A stretch of 64,000 nt of DNA, taken from contig JAILHX010000079.1 of assembly GCA_024695565.1 (NCBI GenBank), positions 7,071-71,070 on the forward strand. Direction: 5' to 3'. This document shows, one piece after another, positions 1 through 9,458 of the stretch. A model generated the notes under the pieces. The model was not told the DNA's origin. It did not search any database and saw only the letters and a list, made by a program, of their open reading frames with translations. This stretch comes from Saccharofermentans sp. GTDB taxonomy: Bacteria; Bacillota_A; Clostridia; Saccharofermentanales; Saccharofermentanaceae. Made by a program: the position numbers and the translations under genes. Positions within the stretch are counted from its first letter, which is position 1. Each line of letters opens with the position of its first letter.

Positions 1-240
1 GCAGTTAAGCCTAACGGAGCTCTTTATATCTTCATGAACACTCCAAAGGGCCTTGCTGACGACGAGTTCGCCGCGATCTGCGCAAAGCACAATCTCCTTC
101 TCGTTAAGGGTTCCAGCTTCGCTCGTCCCGGTTACTGCAGACTTGCTTTCTGCGTATCTGAGACTTCCATCAGGAATTCGAGAAAGGCTTTCTTTGCTAT
201 CGCAGAGGAACTCGGCATCAGCCACAAAGCAGAACTGTAA
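1..240 (+). CDS. Pyridoxal-phosphate aminotransferase, C-terminal fragment (class I/II)
   Basis: This is the last 79 codons of a gene that enters from the left edge. The reading frame is open from base 1. The visible end matches the small C-terminal domain of fold-type I aspartate/aromatic aminotransferases: a PNGALYIF strand (the family's P-x-GA-x-Y segment) and PGYCRLAF, which holds the conserved arginine that binds the substrate alpha-carboxylate (family knowledge). The PLP lysine would lie outside the window, so the substrate cannot be named. It converges on the surface-protein gene that ends at 300. Confidence 0.8.
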   Translation, partial: AVKPNGALYIFMNTPKGLADDEFAAICAKHNLLLVKGSSFARPGYCRLAFCVSETSIRNSRKAFFAIAEELGISHKAEL

Positions 241-261
241 TTGCCATATAATTGAAGGATC

Positions 262-300
262 AGAGGGCGGTCTTCAGATTTGGAGGCAGCCCTCTTCTTT
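262..300 (+). terminator. Terminator after the aminotransferase gene
   Basis: AGAGGGC at 262-268 pairs with GCCCTCT at 289-295, followed by a short T-rich TCTTT. It lies between two convergent genes. The T tract is weak, so intrinsic termination is likely but not certain. Confidence 0.5.
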
Positions 301-3300
301 CATCCTCTCTTAATCCTTCTTCTCCTGACCTCAAATACGATCACAAGACCTGCGCTGCCCAAAGCGATAAACGCTGTACCAAGCCATACAATATCGTTAT
401 TGGCCACGTCTCCCAATGTCGGAACGGTAGTTACCTCAAGGCTCTGATCCTTGTTATCGGGCTCTTCATGAGAAAGAACGATAATGTCCTCCGACTGGGA
501 GTTCTGCTCAGTCTCTTCATCTGTAGCTTTGTCATAGATGTTCTCATAAACTACTACGACATCTCCTTCATTAAGATCTGTTGCCCTGAAATTAATTGAA
601 ACCTCTACGGTACCGCTCTCTTCCTCAGGTACGAATTCCTGAAGCGATACTACCTCCCTGCCGCCGTTCGTTACGCTGGTCCCGTCTTCTAAATTAAGCG
701 TTGCTCTTGCATAGTAGACTTCTCCGGGCACCAGTCCTTCATAGCTTACGTTATCCACGATAGTAACCGTAGATTCGCTTAAGAAGGTCTTATATCCGAA
801 GCTTGTTTCCGCATATGTCGTACACGAAGGGCGTCCTAAAGTCTGGTCCAGATCGTCTATATCTTCATGAACTGCAATATCCTTATCACTGTCTTCTGCC
901 CTTAATCTTTCAAATACGACAAGTTCAACATCTTCAAGCGTTACCTTAACACCGGTAAATGAGACTGTTACTGTGCCGGAAGATGTTTCAGCTTCAAAAA
1001 ACAATTCTTCCACATAAGTATTTCCTTCTTCATCCTCGTAGATCTTACCCGTGGACTTATCCATAAGTGTCCCCGTAACGACATATGTATCACCGGGCAC
1101 TAAACCTTCGTAACTGACTTCATCATTAATACCAACGGTATCTGACAGAGCCAGTACGCTTGTTCCTGTCTCGGAATCACTTGCGGAAGTTGATATCGAT
1201 GGTGCCAGTATCGTTATGGTCTGGTCTTCGTCTTCGAGATCTTCATGCACTGCAATAGTCTTGCCCCTGAAGGTCATGGTCTCAAAGCAGACTATATCCA
1301 CAGAGTCCCTGCCTTCTGCAAATGCGTTCTCAAAAAGGTACACACTGTCTATAACAAACGGCACTTCAACAACCCCGCTGGAATCAGTTGCGTAGAATTC
1401 CACTTCAACTTCATAAGGATCGCCTTCCATGTCAGTTATCAGATCACCTGTAGTCTTATCTACCAGGGTTCCTGTAACTTCATATACGTAGCCGGCAACA
1501 AGATCCTCGTAACAGACATAATCAGTTATCTCAACGTTCCTGCCGCACCAGATATCGTGTGATGAATCAGTGCTTGTAAGTTCTGTGCGGATATCAGGCG
1601 TAACGTCTATTCTGTTATAGACAGATACTTCAATTACCCTGTTATCGTCTTCTCCTGTGATAAGAATGGTTCTGGAAGGCCCTTCTGTACCGTCATCCCA
1701 AACCGGAGAATAGATGGGCTTTGTATCTTCATCAATCCTGTACCAGCCTTCAGGCAGACGGGTAAAGTCAAGGTAACCGCTGCTGTCAGTAACACCGTAG
1801 TTTATCCTCGTGCTCTGCCAGTCGGGCGTATCAGCCTTGCCGCCGTAATAAACTTCAAAACCGACTGAATCAACGTATCCGTCTTCAGAGGTCTTGGTAA
1901 CTGCAATAGCTGTCTCTCCTCTGTCGTTTGTTACATTAACTGTTAACAGCTCTTCTCCTATGGTGATCTTCTTATACCACTTACCGTCATTGCCGTCTTC
2001 GAACCCTTCAGGGATCTTATATGTGTATTCATCTGATGTCGCACCATAGTATCTCGAAGGAACGATCTCAGCTATCACATATTCGCCGGAAGGAAGTGTG
2101 AATTCAGAGAGCCTGCTTGAGCTTCCGGTCTCCCACATGACTATTCCGTCTGTACCGGACTTGCCTCTTGCGAGGAGGATTGTTTTCGAATCATTCCAGA
2201 GCTCGAAATCAAATCCGTCACGGGTATCATCGTCATCAGATATGAACTTAACGGCCTTGATACTTCCCGCAGACATATTGTTCTCGGCACTGAACGAATA
2301 GGTATTAAGATACTCAACTGTATCCGTAGTAAACGTATATGAATACGTCGTATCGCCTAGCTTAGTCCAGCCTTCCGTATCGTTGGACACCGGGTAATCC
2401 ATAGTGTTTCCGTCAACGCACTTAAAAGGTTCGGGTCTGTTAAATGTCTCTGTTAATGTATAAGTCGTTCCGTACTTTAGAGGGAACGAATAAGAATCCC
2501 ATAATCTGTCATAGGCATCGTACCAGTTCCAGCCGCCATATGTGTATTTGAATGTTGCAACAGTTGTTGATCCTTCCTGAACAGTGATAACAGTAGATGT
2601 GATATCAAGACCTGTTGTCGTCGACTTGGACAAGGACAGCGAGCTGGCATCACTGAACTGCGAATAACTGTTAGCGATAACGACTGCTTCAGATCCGTAT
2701 CTGTAAGAATACGAATAATCGGTATCTGAATACATGACGGCACCGTCAGATCGGACGATCCAATACTCAAGAACGCCTGTACTGCCGTTAAGCCCGGAAA
2801 GTCTTACTGTAACCATATAGACATTAGGATCGGTAAACTGATAGTAATCAGGTACAGTGCCGCCTGAATCTGCAAGACTCATGAAATTTCCGTTGGGAAG
2901 CGTCATTCCCGTAGGACAGGATGTCTCAAGGACGTAGAACGTTGTCTCATATATCTGCGACTGCAGGTCTGATACCGGGATCTGCATCATCTGCCAGTAG
3001 TAATCGCCCCCGCTTAAGCCATAGTAATCAGCATAGATACCGTTGCCGTCATCATCTCTTAATTCACCTATCTTGGCGGTAAGAGAAGGATCGCTGTAGA
3101 AAGAGAATACTGCTCCCTGATAACTGTTGCCTGAAGTGTCAGTCTTATCCAGATAGAAGCCTACATAAGGTGTATCGAACGGCTCAACTGCCTTAAGTCC
3201 CATAAAGCCTGTAAAGCTTCCTTTTCCTGCTTCTGCAGAACTGTCTGCCAAGGGCTTCTTACAGAAATATCCCATAGATGAACTTCCGGTCCAGTGCATG

Positions 3301-3953
3301 GGAACTCCGTTCTCAATCCCTGCATAGATCGTTATATGCTGGGCATTTGAGCTGTCGTTATCGTCATTCCACCACATGATCATGTCGCCGGGCTGAAATC
3401 CGTATGTATCTATGATGTAGATCCACTCATCGCTCTGGATACCGTATATTCCGTTGAAGTCAAATCCGGCAAAGTGATTCTCAGTGGGAGTTACGACCTT
3501 TGCATAAAGAATACCGTTGGTAAAGCTAGTCCTAATACCTGCGTAACCGGGCCTGTAGAATCCGTAGTAATCAGGATTGCCTCCACCCGAGAACGATATC
3601 GTCTTATTACCATAAGAACCTGATGTTGAGTTGATAGTGGCAGACCCCAAAGCTACTGCATAAGCAAGGCTTACCGAGCCTGCACAGTCAAGTCCGTCCC
3701 ATCCTGCTCCGCCCCAGACGTAGTTGACTCCGTCCATCTGGGCGCATGCTGCGAGCACGGCATCACGGAAATCCTGAGCGGATGTATACCCCGTGCCTCT
3801 GGCATCAATTTCTGATACCAGAGAATTGCTGCTCATGATATCAGCTTCAACTTTGCCGGGTTCAATAATAAACGGCAGCGCGCATACCGCAACCGCTGCC
3901 GCCACAAAGCTTGCAATGAACCTTGCTTTGTATTCAGTTATAAGCTCAATCAC
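300..3953 (-). CDS. NlpC/P60-like and VaFE-repeat surface protein
   Basis: A 1217-residue exported protein. Residues about 12-31 are a hydrophobic N-terminal segment. An NlpC/P60-like cysteine hydrolase domain follows: GLDCAG supplies the likely nucleophile and AQHITIYAG the histidine. The middle has prealbumin-like (SpaA/Cna-B) modules. The C-terminal third has three VaFE-type repeats, each ending in an AVHEDLEDEDQT-type motif. The end is a membrane span followed by RRRRIKRG. There is no canonical LPxTG; VPTLGD just before the span is a possible degenerate sorting signal. The GTG start overlaps the DUF5688 stop by 4 bp (GTGA) and has a GGAGGAAG ribosome site. Likely a cell-envelope adhesin or stalk that acts on, or is anchored to, peptidoglycan (inference). 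Confidence 0.8.
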   Translation of the reverse strand: MIELITEYKARFIASFVAAAVAVCALPFIIEPGKVEADIMSSNSLVSEIDARGTGYTSAQDFRDAVLAACAQMDGVNYVWGGAGWDGLDCAGSVSLAYAVALGSATINSTSGSYGNKTISFSGGGNPDYYGFYRPGYAGIRTSFTNGILYAKVVTPTENHFAGFDFNGIYGIQSDEWIYIIDTYGFQPGDMIMWWNDDNDSSNAQHITIYAGIENGVPMHWTGSSSMGYFCKKPLADSSAEAGKGSFTGFMGLKAVEPFDTPYVGFYLDKTDTSGNSYQGAVFSFYSDPSLTAKIGELRDDDGNGIYADYYGLSGGDYYWQMMQIPVSDLQSQIYETTFYVLETSCPTGMTLPNGNFMSLADSGGTVPDYYQFTDPNVYMVTVRLSGLNGSTGVLEYWIVRSDGAVMYSDTDYSYSYRYGSEAVVIANSYSQFSDASSLSLSKSTTTGLDITSTVITVQEGSTTVATFKYTYGGWNWYDAYDRLWDSYSFPLKYGTTYTLTETFNRPEPFKCVDGNTMDYPVSNDTEGWTKLGDTTYSYTFTTDTVEYLNTYSFSAENNMSAGSIKAVKFISDDDDTRDGFDFELWNDSKTILLARGKSGTDGIVMWETGSSSRLSEFTLPSGEYVIAEIVPSRYYGATSDEYTYKIPEGFEDGNDGKWYKKITIGEELLTVNVTNDRGETAIAVTKTSEDGYVDSVGFEVYYGGKADTPDWQSTRINYGVTDSSGYLDFTRLPEGWYRIDEDTKPIYSPVWDDGTEGPSRTILITGEDDNRVIEVSVYNRIDVTPDIRTELTSTDSSHDIWCGRNVEITDYVCYEDLVAGYVYEVTGTLVDKTTGDLITDMEGDPYEVEVEFYATDSSGVVEVPFVIDSVYLFENAFAEGRDSVDIVCFETMTFRGKTIAVHEDLEDEDQTITILAPSISTSASDSETGTSVLALSDTVGINDEVSYEGLVPGDTYVVTGTLMDKSTGKIYEDEEGNTYVEELFFEAETSSGTVTVSFTGVKVTLEDVELVVFERLRAEDSDKDIAVHEDIDDLDQTLGRPSCTTYAETSFGYKTFLSESTVTIVDNVSYEGLVPGEVYYARATLNLEDGTSVTNGGREVVSLQEFVPEEESGTVEVSINFRATDLNEGDVVVVYENIYDKATDEETEQNSQSEDIIVLSHEEPDNKDQSLEVTTVPTLGDVANNDIVWLGTAFIALGSAGLVIVFEVRRRRIKRG

Positions 3954-4906
3954 GATACTTCCTCCTGCTCCACCTGATTAAGAGAACCGTCGACAATGCT
4001 GTAGAGATATATGTTGTCTGACAGCCTGTCTGTGGCTCTCACATGTTCATTGTTAGTCTCCCTGACAAGGTTGATCAGCTTGGACCGCTCGCTGAATACG
4101 TCAGTAGAGAGAACCACGAGGTCATGAACCGAAGACGGCAGGATATAACAGTCAGTACCTATCTTCTTAACGACTTTGCCGATGACTTCACTGTAAAGCA
4201 GAGCATTGGCACCGAAGAATTCATACTTGTTGCTGATTACGAAAACCTGTTCTTTTACAGGGACTGCATTAATCTCGGGGAACGTCTTATCGATATCTTT
4301 CTGGTCGGCTCCCCACTTCTTCATCATGCGCACCATGGTCTTCTCGATCCTCTCACTCTTAAACGGGAATATCTTCTTGGTGTTTTTCTTCGCCAGTGAA
4401 TAGAGCGTATCCTCCGTGAGGTCTTCTGCCCTTGCTATGTCATGTGTGATAAGGAAACCCGACACGCCATCCTTATCGACGTTCAGAACGACCCTGTAGA
4501 CGATCGTCAGATCCATGAACTTCCTGTGAGGACAAAGAGCGATCATCTCTGAATTCTGCTCGGTATTAACGATCTGGAAAACGATCTTATCCTTAAGCTC
4601 GGCAAAATCGATCTTCATCACCTCTTCGGGAATGTACTTGAGCGACTCCTCGAGATAGATCACCTGATCTGCCATTACCTTCTCGAACGAATCACAGTTC
4701 TTATACTGCTCATACATACGCTCCATATAAAAGGTCGGACTGCAAAAAGACCCCTTGTGTTCCTTGGGCTTCAATACCACGCCCGTAAGGCATGTGTTGA
4801 CCTTGGGAACTCTTCTGAGCTCGATCTCACAGTTTGAATACGGATCAGGCATGTAGTCCAAGAACTCCTTCAAAACCCGCTTCTTAAAACTCTCGTAATT
4901 CATCAT
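3950..4906 (-). CDS. DUF5688-family protein
   Basis: A 318-residue soluble protein with no signal peptide or membrane span. Its pattern (MYEQYK...F, AELKDKIVFQIVN, LCPHRKFMDLTIVYRVV) fits DUF5688, a family common in Clostridia with no known function. GGAGGAAGAAG precedes the start; two ATGs are adjacent and the first is used here. Its stop overlaps the GTG start of the VaFE surface protein, so the two are translationally coupled. The family may relate to surface-protein deployment, but that rests only on this linkage. Confidence 0.65.
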   Translation of the reverse strand: MMNYESFKKRVLKEFLDYMPDPYSNCEIELRRVPKVNTCLTGVVLKPKEHKGSFCSPTFYMERMYEQYKNCDSFEKVMADQVIYLEESLKYIPEEVMKIDFAELKDKIVFQIVNTEQNSEMIALCPHRKFMDLTIVYRVVLNVDKDGVSGFLITHDIARAEDLTEDTLYSLAKKNTKKIFPFKSERIEKTMVRMMKKWGADQKDIDKTFPEINAVPVKEQVFVISNKYEFFGANALLYSEVIGKVVKKIGTDCYILPSSVHDLVVLSTDVFSERSKLINLVRETNNEHVRATDRLSDNIYLYSIVDGSLNQVEQEEVS

Positions 4907-4937
4907 GTTCTTCTTCCTCCGTAATAAATATTGGCAA

Positions 4938-4969
4938 CAAAAAACGCACCCTCAAAAAAGAGGATGCGT
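4938..4969 (-). terminator. Intrinsic terminator of the thiN operon
   Basis: Read on the minus strand, ACGCA/TGCGT plus a GAGG/CCTC inner stem closes a loop of six T and is followed by a run of six T. It ends the long operon whose last gene is thiN. Confidence 0.85.
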
Positions 4970-5042
4970 TTATTCATTTGCAGTTTAAGTCTATTAGGAT
5001 TTGAAGTCTCATTCAAGATAGAAAAGTCTCATTTTTTGCACC

Positions 5043-5711
5043 CTAAATTGCAAATGTTGTGACCACAAGAAGGAGTCCTTCCCTGATAGATACAGTAATA
5101 TCAGTGCTTTCAGGGTCCGGATGATTTGAAAATGAAAATGAAGAGCCGCATGTCAGCTCAGCGTTTTCGAGCGCATAATAAAGACCTCTTGTCGTAACGC
5201 CCTTAACGGGACTCGAAAAATCACAAGGGATAAGCGATACTGCGGCATTCCCGTTATACCCGGAAACATCAGCAGTTATACTGTCTTCACCAAACAGAGG
5301 ATAGCAATAAGTAACGCCGTCCGTGATATATATGTTCCTGCCTTCTGACTTCATCTTCAGGACGATTCCGATATTTGCAATGACGTGATCTATCCTTCCT
5401 GCCAAAGGGCAGATCAGGACAATGTCGCCTTCTTCTGCCTTTCCCAGCGCTATCTCGGTATCGGTCCAGTCTTTCTCAACAGGATATGTCTCAAAGAAAA
5501 TGTTATTGGACTTAATGAACTCAAGACCTTCATCCGTAACTGAATCCATATCGCCTACGATAAGATCCGGAACGATATTAAACTTCGCGAAATAATCAGC
5601 CGCAGAGTCGCACCCGATGATGACACGGTCTTCAGCAGATCCTGATAAGCTTCTGATGACACCTGCCGCCTGATCAGGCAGCGGACCGCCTGTTACGATG
5701 ATGTACAGCAT
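5043..5711 (-). CDS. thiN: Thiamine pyrophosphokinase
   Basis: A 222-residue cytosolic enzyme that transfers pyrophosphate from ATP to thiamine to make TDP. The N-terminal Rossmann-like half carries IIGCDSAAD, DLIVGDMDSV and WTDTEIAL, the acidic metal and substrate motifs of the ThiN family. RIDHVIANIG marks the domain junction, and the C-terminal half is the beta-rich domain. The start overlaps the end of rpe by 19 bp. The rsgA-rpe-thiN order is common in Bacillota and supports the call. Confidence 0.92.
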   Translation of the reverse strand: MLYIIVTGGPLPDQAAGVIRSLSGSAEDRVIIGCDSAADYFAKFNIVPDLIVGDMDSVTDEGLEFIKSNNIFFETYPVEKDWTDTEIALGKAEEGDIVLICPLAGRIDHVIANIGIVLKMKSEGRNIYITDGVTYCYPLFGEDSITADVSGYNGNAAVSLIPCDFSSPVKGVTTRGLYYALENAELTCGSSFSFSNHPDPESTDITVSIREGLLLVVTTFAI

Positions 5712-6358
5712 CTCTTAAGATCTTGAACCGCTTTGGCGGGATCTTCTGCGCGGAAAACGCTGCTGCCTGCGACAAAGAGTCTTGCGCCTGCATCGTAAAT
5801 GCTCTTGATGTTATCGGCAGTAACGCCGCCGTCAACAGAGATAACGGTATCAGCATTCTGCTCGCCTATTGCTTTCTTAAGCTTTGCGATCCTCTCATAT
5901 GAAGATTCGAGATAACCCTGGCCGCCGAATCCCGGATAAACAGTCATGATGAGAATGATATCGACCTTGCCGATATAAGGGAAAACCTTCTCAATGGGAG
6001 TATCGGGATGAACAGAGATTCCTACGCTCTTGCCGTAAGATCTGATCTCGGCGATAAGGCTCTCGGGATGCTCGGCGCATTCCAGGTGGAATGTGATATT
6101 GTCTGAACCTGCATCGGCAAAAGCTCTTATGAACTTGCCGGGATTAGTGATCATGAGGTGCGTATAAAACTTGATGTCAGTATACTTGCGGATAGATTCG
6201 ATAACGGGAATGCCAAATGAGATATTGTTTACATAATGCCCGTCCATGACATCGATATGAAGATATTCGGCGTCCTTCTCGATTGCCTGTATATCTCTCA
6301 TCAAGTAACCGAAATCTGCTGCCAGAATGGAAGGTGCTATCTCAACTGTATCTCTCAT
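5693..6358 (-). CDS. rpe: Ribulose-phosphate 3-epimerase
   Basis: A 221-residue TIM barrel that interconverts ribulose-5-phosphate and xylulose-5-phosphate in the pentose phosphate pathway. Signature motifs: APSILAADFG at the N-terminus, HIDVMDGHYV (metal and catalytic Asp), HLMITNP, MTVYPGFGGQ, and SVDGGV (second catalytic Asp). Length is typical. The ATG overlaps the rsgA stop as ATGA, so translation is coupled. Confidence 0.95.
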   Translation of the reverse strand: MRDTVEIAPSILAADFGYLMRDIQAIEKDAEYLHIDVMDGHYVNNISFGIPVIESIRKYTDIKFYTHLMITNPGKFIRAFADAGSDNITFHLECAEHPESLIAEIRSYGKSVGISVHPDTPIEKVFPYIGKVDIILIMTVYPGFGGQGYLESSYERIAKLKKAIGEQNADTVISVDGGVTADNIKSIYDAGARLFVAGSSVFRAEDPAKAVQDLKRCCTSS

Positions 6359-7281
6359 GATCTTCTCCTGATCTTGTAATTATTCCTATTATCGTAAAGC
6401 TCCGTGTAAAAGCTTACATATCTGTCAAACCTGCCCTGATCGATCCTGCCTTCAGCAAGCGCGCTTCTTACGACACAGCCGTCTTCTTTGCGGTGCGAAC
6501 AGTCATCGAACCTGCAGCCTGTTGCAATAGACCCAATCTCGGGATATCCGGTAAGGACTTCCCTGTAATCGACACCCTGCTCCTCTAACGAGAGCGATGT
6601 GAACCCTGGTGTGTCGCAGATGAATCCGTCAAAGAATTCATGAAGCTCAACGTGTCTCGTCGTATGCCTGCCGCGCTTGATCTTCGAACTTACTTCGCCG
6701 GTCTCCATAACATCGAATCCCAGCAAAGAGTTGCAGAGTGTGCTCTTGCCGACTCCGGAAGGACCTGCAAAAGCGGCAATTCCATCACCTATTATATCCT
6801 TAAGATCACTTTTGGTAAGGGGCTTTTCAGGGGAAGATATGCGAACTTCAAATCCTGCCTTCGTATAAACTGAAAAAAGCCTCTCGCCGTCATCTTCACT
6901 TAGGTCGCCCTTGGTAAAAATAATGACGGGCCTGATCCCGTTAAGATTGCACAGGAGCAGCATCTTATCGAGGAGCGTGAGATCCGGTGCGGGATCTGTA
7001 ACCGAGAATGTGAGGAGCATAATGGACAGATTAGCAACAGGAGGCCTTGCTATAAAGCTTTTCCTCTCATCGATATCATTAATGACATACTCGACATCAG
7101 GATCGCCTGAAGGAACGATGGTGACCTTATCACCTATCGCAGGCTTAATGCCCTTAAGCCTGAACGCACCTCTGGCAGCACACTGTGCTGACTGCGTTTT
7201 ATTATACTTGCAAAAGCGAACGGTGTAGACACCGCCTACACCCTTCGTTATTACTCCGCGAAAAGCTTGCTCTTCTGCCAT
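6355..7281 (-). CDS. rsgA: Ribosome-biogenesis GTPase RsgA
   Basis: A 308-residue circularly permuted GTPase that helps late 30S maturation. Order: N-terminal OB fold (about 1-75), then the G domain with G4 (FTKGDL) ahead of G1 (GPSGVGKST) and G3 (DTPGF), which is the permuted order diagnostic of RsgA. A C-terminal zinc site follows (CRFDDCSHRKEDGC). It sits between the PASTA kinase and rpe, the usual Bacillota arrangement; B. subtilis CpgA is a known PrkC target, so the proximity may be functional. Confidence 0.95.
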   Translation of the reverse strand: MAEEQAFRGVITKGVGGVYTVRFCKYNKTQSAQCAARGAFRLKGIKPAIGDKVTIVPSGDPDVEYVINDIDERKSFIARPPVANLSIMLLTFSVTDPAPDLTLLDKMLLLCNLNGIRPVIIFTKGDLSEDDGERLFSVYTKAGFEVRISSPEKPLTKSDLKDIIGDGIAAFAGPSGVGKSTLCNSLLGFDVMETGEVSSKIKRGRHTTRHVELHEFFDGFICDTPGFTSLSLEEQGVDYREVLTGYPEIGSIATGCRFDDCSHRKEDGCVVRSALAEGRIDQGRFDRYVSFYTELYDNRNNYKIRRRS

Positions 7282-7293
7282 TGATATCAGCCG

Positions 7294-9450
7294 TTAACCG
7301 GGTTGAGGTGCATCACCGCCGCCGGGATTATCACCACCGCCATCGGTATTCTCAGAGGATTCAGGCGGCGGAGGCGGAGGAGCTTCCGTCGGAGTCGGAA
7401 CCGGTGTAGGCGTTGCCGTAGGTATAGGTGTCGCCGTCGGTATCGGAGTAGGCGTTGCAGTCGGTATCGGTGTTGCCGTCGGCAGCGGAGCGAATACAGC
7501 CGTGAACTGAGTGCTCTCCTTAACTACGAATGTATATGTGTTCGAATATGCTACTACGTTGCCGTAAGCGTCGAGCCAGCAATCGAATACGAATCCGCTT
7601 GCAGGTGTAGCAGTAAGAGTTACCTGTGTGTTGAGCTCATACTGTCCGCCGCCGGTTACCGTACCGCTTCCGCTTACAGTTACCTTTACCTCAGCCTGAG
7701 GAGGTGTAGGTGTAGGCGTACCGCCGTTGTTGTAGTCTTCACGCGTTCCGACATAGAGTTTGACTGTGGACTTTCTTGCGACAGTAGTTCCTGATACAGG
7801 GTCAGTAAGGATTACTACCTGCTGGTCTTCAGGAAGTGACAGAACTTCAGCAGAGCCCTCAACCGTATAGTTAAGGCTGCTGTCTTCAAGGATAGTCTTA
7901 GCCTCGTATACTGAGTATCCGACAACATTAGGAACAACGCTTGAGGAAGGCTCGATTGCATATATGATTATTACCGTCTCGCCTCTTAACAGCTGTGTAT
8001 TTGCTTCAGGTTCAGTCCTGATGACGACGCCCGTTTCATAATCGTCAGAAGGCTCAGGTCTTAAGGACGGTTCAAGACCCAGGTTTCTGATCGATGTATA
8101 AGCGTCATCGTAGTTAGCTCCCGCATAATCCTGCAGGATAATGGATTCATCTCTGGAAGACACCGTGATTACAAGGTTCTGGAGTCTGCTCTCAGTAGAG
8201 ATAACCATGCCTGCAGCGATGCTCTGGTCGATAACGATACCGGGTTCATAAGCATCGGTAACCTGATATGTAACTGTGTAGAAGACATTCGCGGTCTCAA
8301 GCTTCTTAATGACTTCGTCCGCTGTAAGACCCACATAGTTCTCGACTTCGTAATCGGTATTCTCCTCAATCTGCGTGGCATTGCCGACTGCCTTGATGAC
8401 CAGGACGCCGATACCGATCAGGACGCCGACGATAACAACGATGATGAGTGCGAGCAGAATGTTATCCCTGAATCTGGAGATCCTTCTGGATTCTGCGCTC
8501 TTCTCGATCTCAGAGATCTTCTCATATTCAGGATCCTGTCTGAAAGAGATATTTGTGTCTGTATTGGTATTCTTCTCGGGAACGTTGGTGATGACACCGT
8601 AAACGCCGTTAGGATCTACGAGTAACGAATCAAGCTCGGTTACGAGCTGACGCATCGTCTGGTAACGTCTCTCGGGGCTCTTCTGCATACACTTTGCAAT
8701 GATGGAATCAAGACCCTTCGGGATACCCTGCATGAGCGATGAAGCTACCGGAGGTGTCTCCTGCAGGTGCTTAACGGCAATTGCGACATTGGAATCACCG
8801 TCGAAAGGAAGTCTTCCCGTTACCATCTCGAAAAGCGATACACCTAATGAATAGATATCTGACTGGGGACCTACATTGCCGCCTCTTGCCTGCTCAGGTG
8901 AGAAATAGTGAACAGAACCCATCTGAACGCCTGTCATGGTGATAGTTGTTGAAGATGCGGCACGCGCGATGCCGAAGTCCGTGATTTTCGCAACCCTGTC
9001 ACGGGAAATAAGGATATTCTGAGGCTTGATGTCTCTGTGAACGATACCATTCTGGTGCGCGTAATCAAGCGCAAGTCCGATCTGGATAACGATCGGAACG
9101 GCATTGCGCCAGTCTAAGTGTCCGTTCTGGTTGATGAGGTCCTTGACCGTAATACCCTCGATATATTCCTGAACGATATATCGGAAGTTGCCTTCGTGAC
9201 CTACGCCGAATACCTTAACGATGTTGGCGTGATTAAGTGATGCTACTGACTTGGCTTCCGTATCAAACCTTCTGATGAAGTCCTCGTCTGATGAGAACTC
9301 AGGCTTCAAGATCTTGATAGCGACGTTAACGCCGGTATTCATATCGATTCCAAGATAAACGTTAGCCATACCGCCTGAGCCGATAAGCTTGACGATCCTG
9401 TATTTATTCGCAAATATCATGCCCTCAGGGCCGTGAACCTGATTTGCCAT
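7294..9450 (-). CDS. prkC: PASTA-domain Ser/Thr protein kinase (PrkC/PknB type)
   Basis: A 718-residue membrane kinase. The cytosolic kinase domain has a glycine loop GSGGMA (24-29), Lys46, HRD (138-140) and DFG (158-160). A single membrane span lies at about 329-351. Three extracellular PASTA repeats follow (about 369-575) and would sense muropeptides (family knowledge). Beyond them, at about 590-655, is a beta-rich module like the bacterial repeats of InlB/Flg_new type (GSGTVTGGGQY...ATPASGFVFDCW). The end is a TPTP/IPTATP-rich and then Pro/Gly-rich tail. Those two additions are not part of standard PrkC. The PP2C gene lies immediately upstream. Confidence 0.95.
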   Translation of the reverse strand: MANQVHGPEGMIFANKYRIVKLIGSGGMANVYLGIDMNTGVNVAIKILKPEFSSDEDFIRRFDTEAKSVASLNHANIVKVFGVGHEGNFRYIVQEYIEGITVKDLINQNGHLDWRNAVPIVIQIGLALDYAHQNGIVHRDIKPQNILISRDRVAKITDFGIARAASSTTITMTGVQMGSVHYFSPEQARGGNVGPQSDIYSLGVSLFEMVTGRLPFDGDSNVAIAVKHLQETPPVASSLMQGIPKGLDSIIAKCMQKSPERRYQTMRQLVTELDSLLVDPNGVYGVITNVPEKNTNTDTNISFRQDPEYEKISEIEKSAESRRISRFRDNILLALIIVVIVGVLIGIGVLVIKAVGNATQIEENTDYEVENYVGLTADEVIKKLETANVFYTVTYQVTDAYEPGIVIDQSIAAGMVISTESRLQNLVITVSSRDESIILQDYAGANYDDAYTSIRNLGLEPSLRPEPSDDYETGVVIRTEPEANTQLLRGETVIIIYAIEPSSSVVPNVVGYSVYEAKTILEDSSLNYTVEGSAEVLSLPEDQQVVILTDPVSGTTVARKSTVKLYVGTREDYNNGGTPTPTPPQAEVKVTVSGSGTVTGGGQYELNTQVTLTATPASGFVFDCWLDAYGNVVAYSNTYTFVVKESTQFTAVFAPLPTATPIPTATPTPIPTATPIPTATPTPVPTPTEAPPPPPPESSENTDGGGDNPGGGDAPQPG

Positions 9451-9458
9451 ATTTCCCC

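Noticed and set aside
4987..5030. Three AAGTCT words between the DUF5688 gene and thiN
   Set aside because: Spacing is 17 and 20 bp with no inversion; too weak to group with the arrays.
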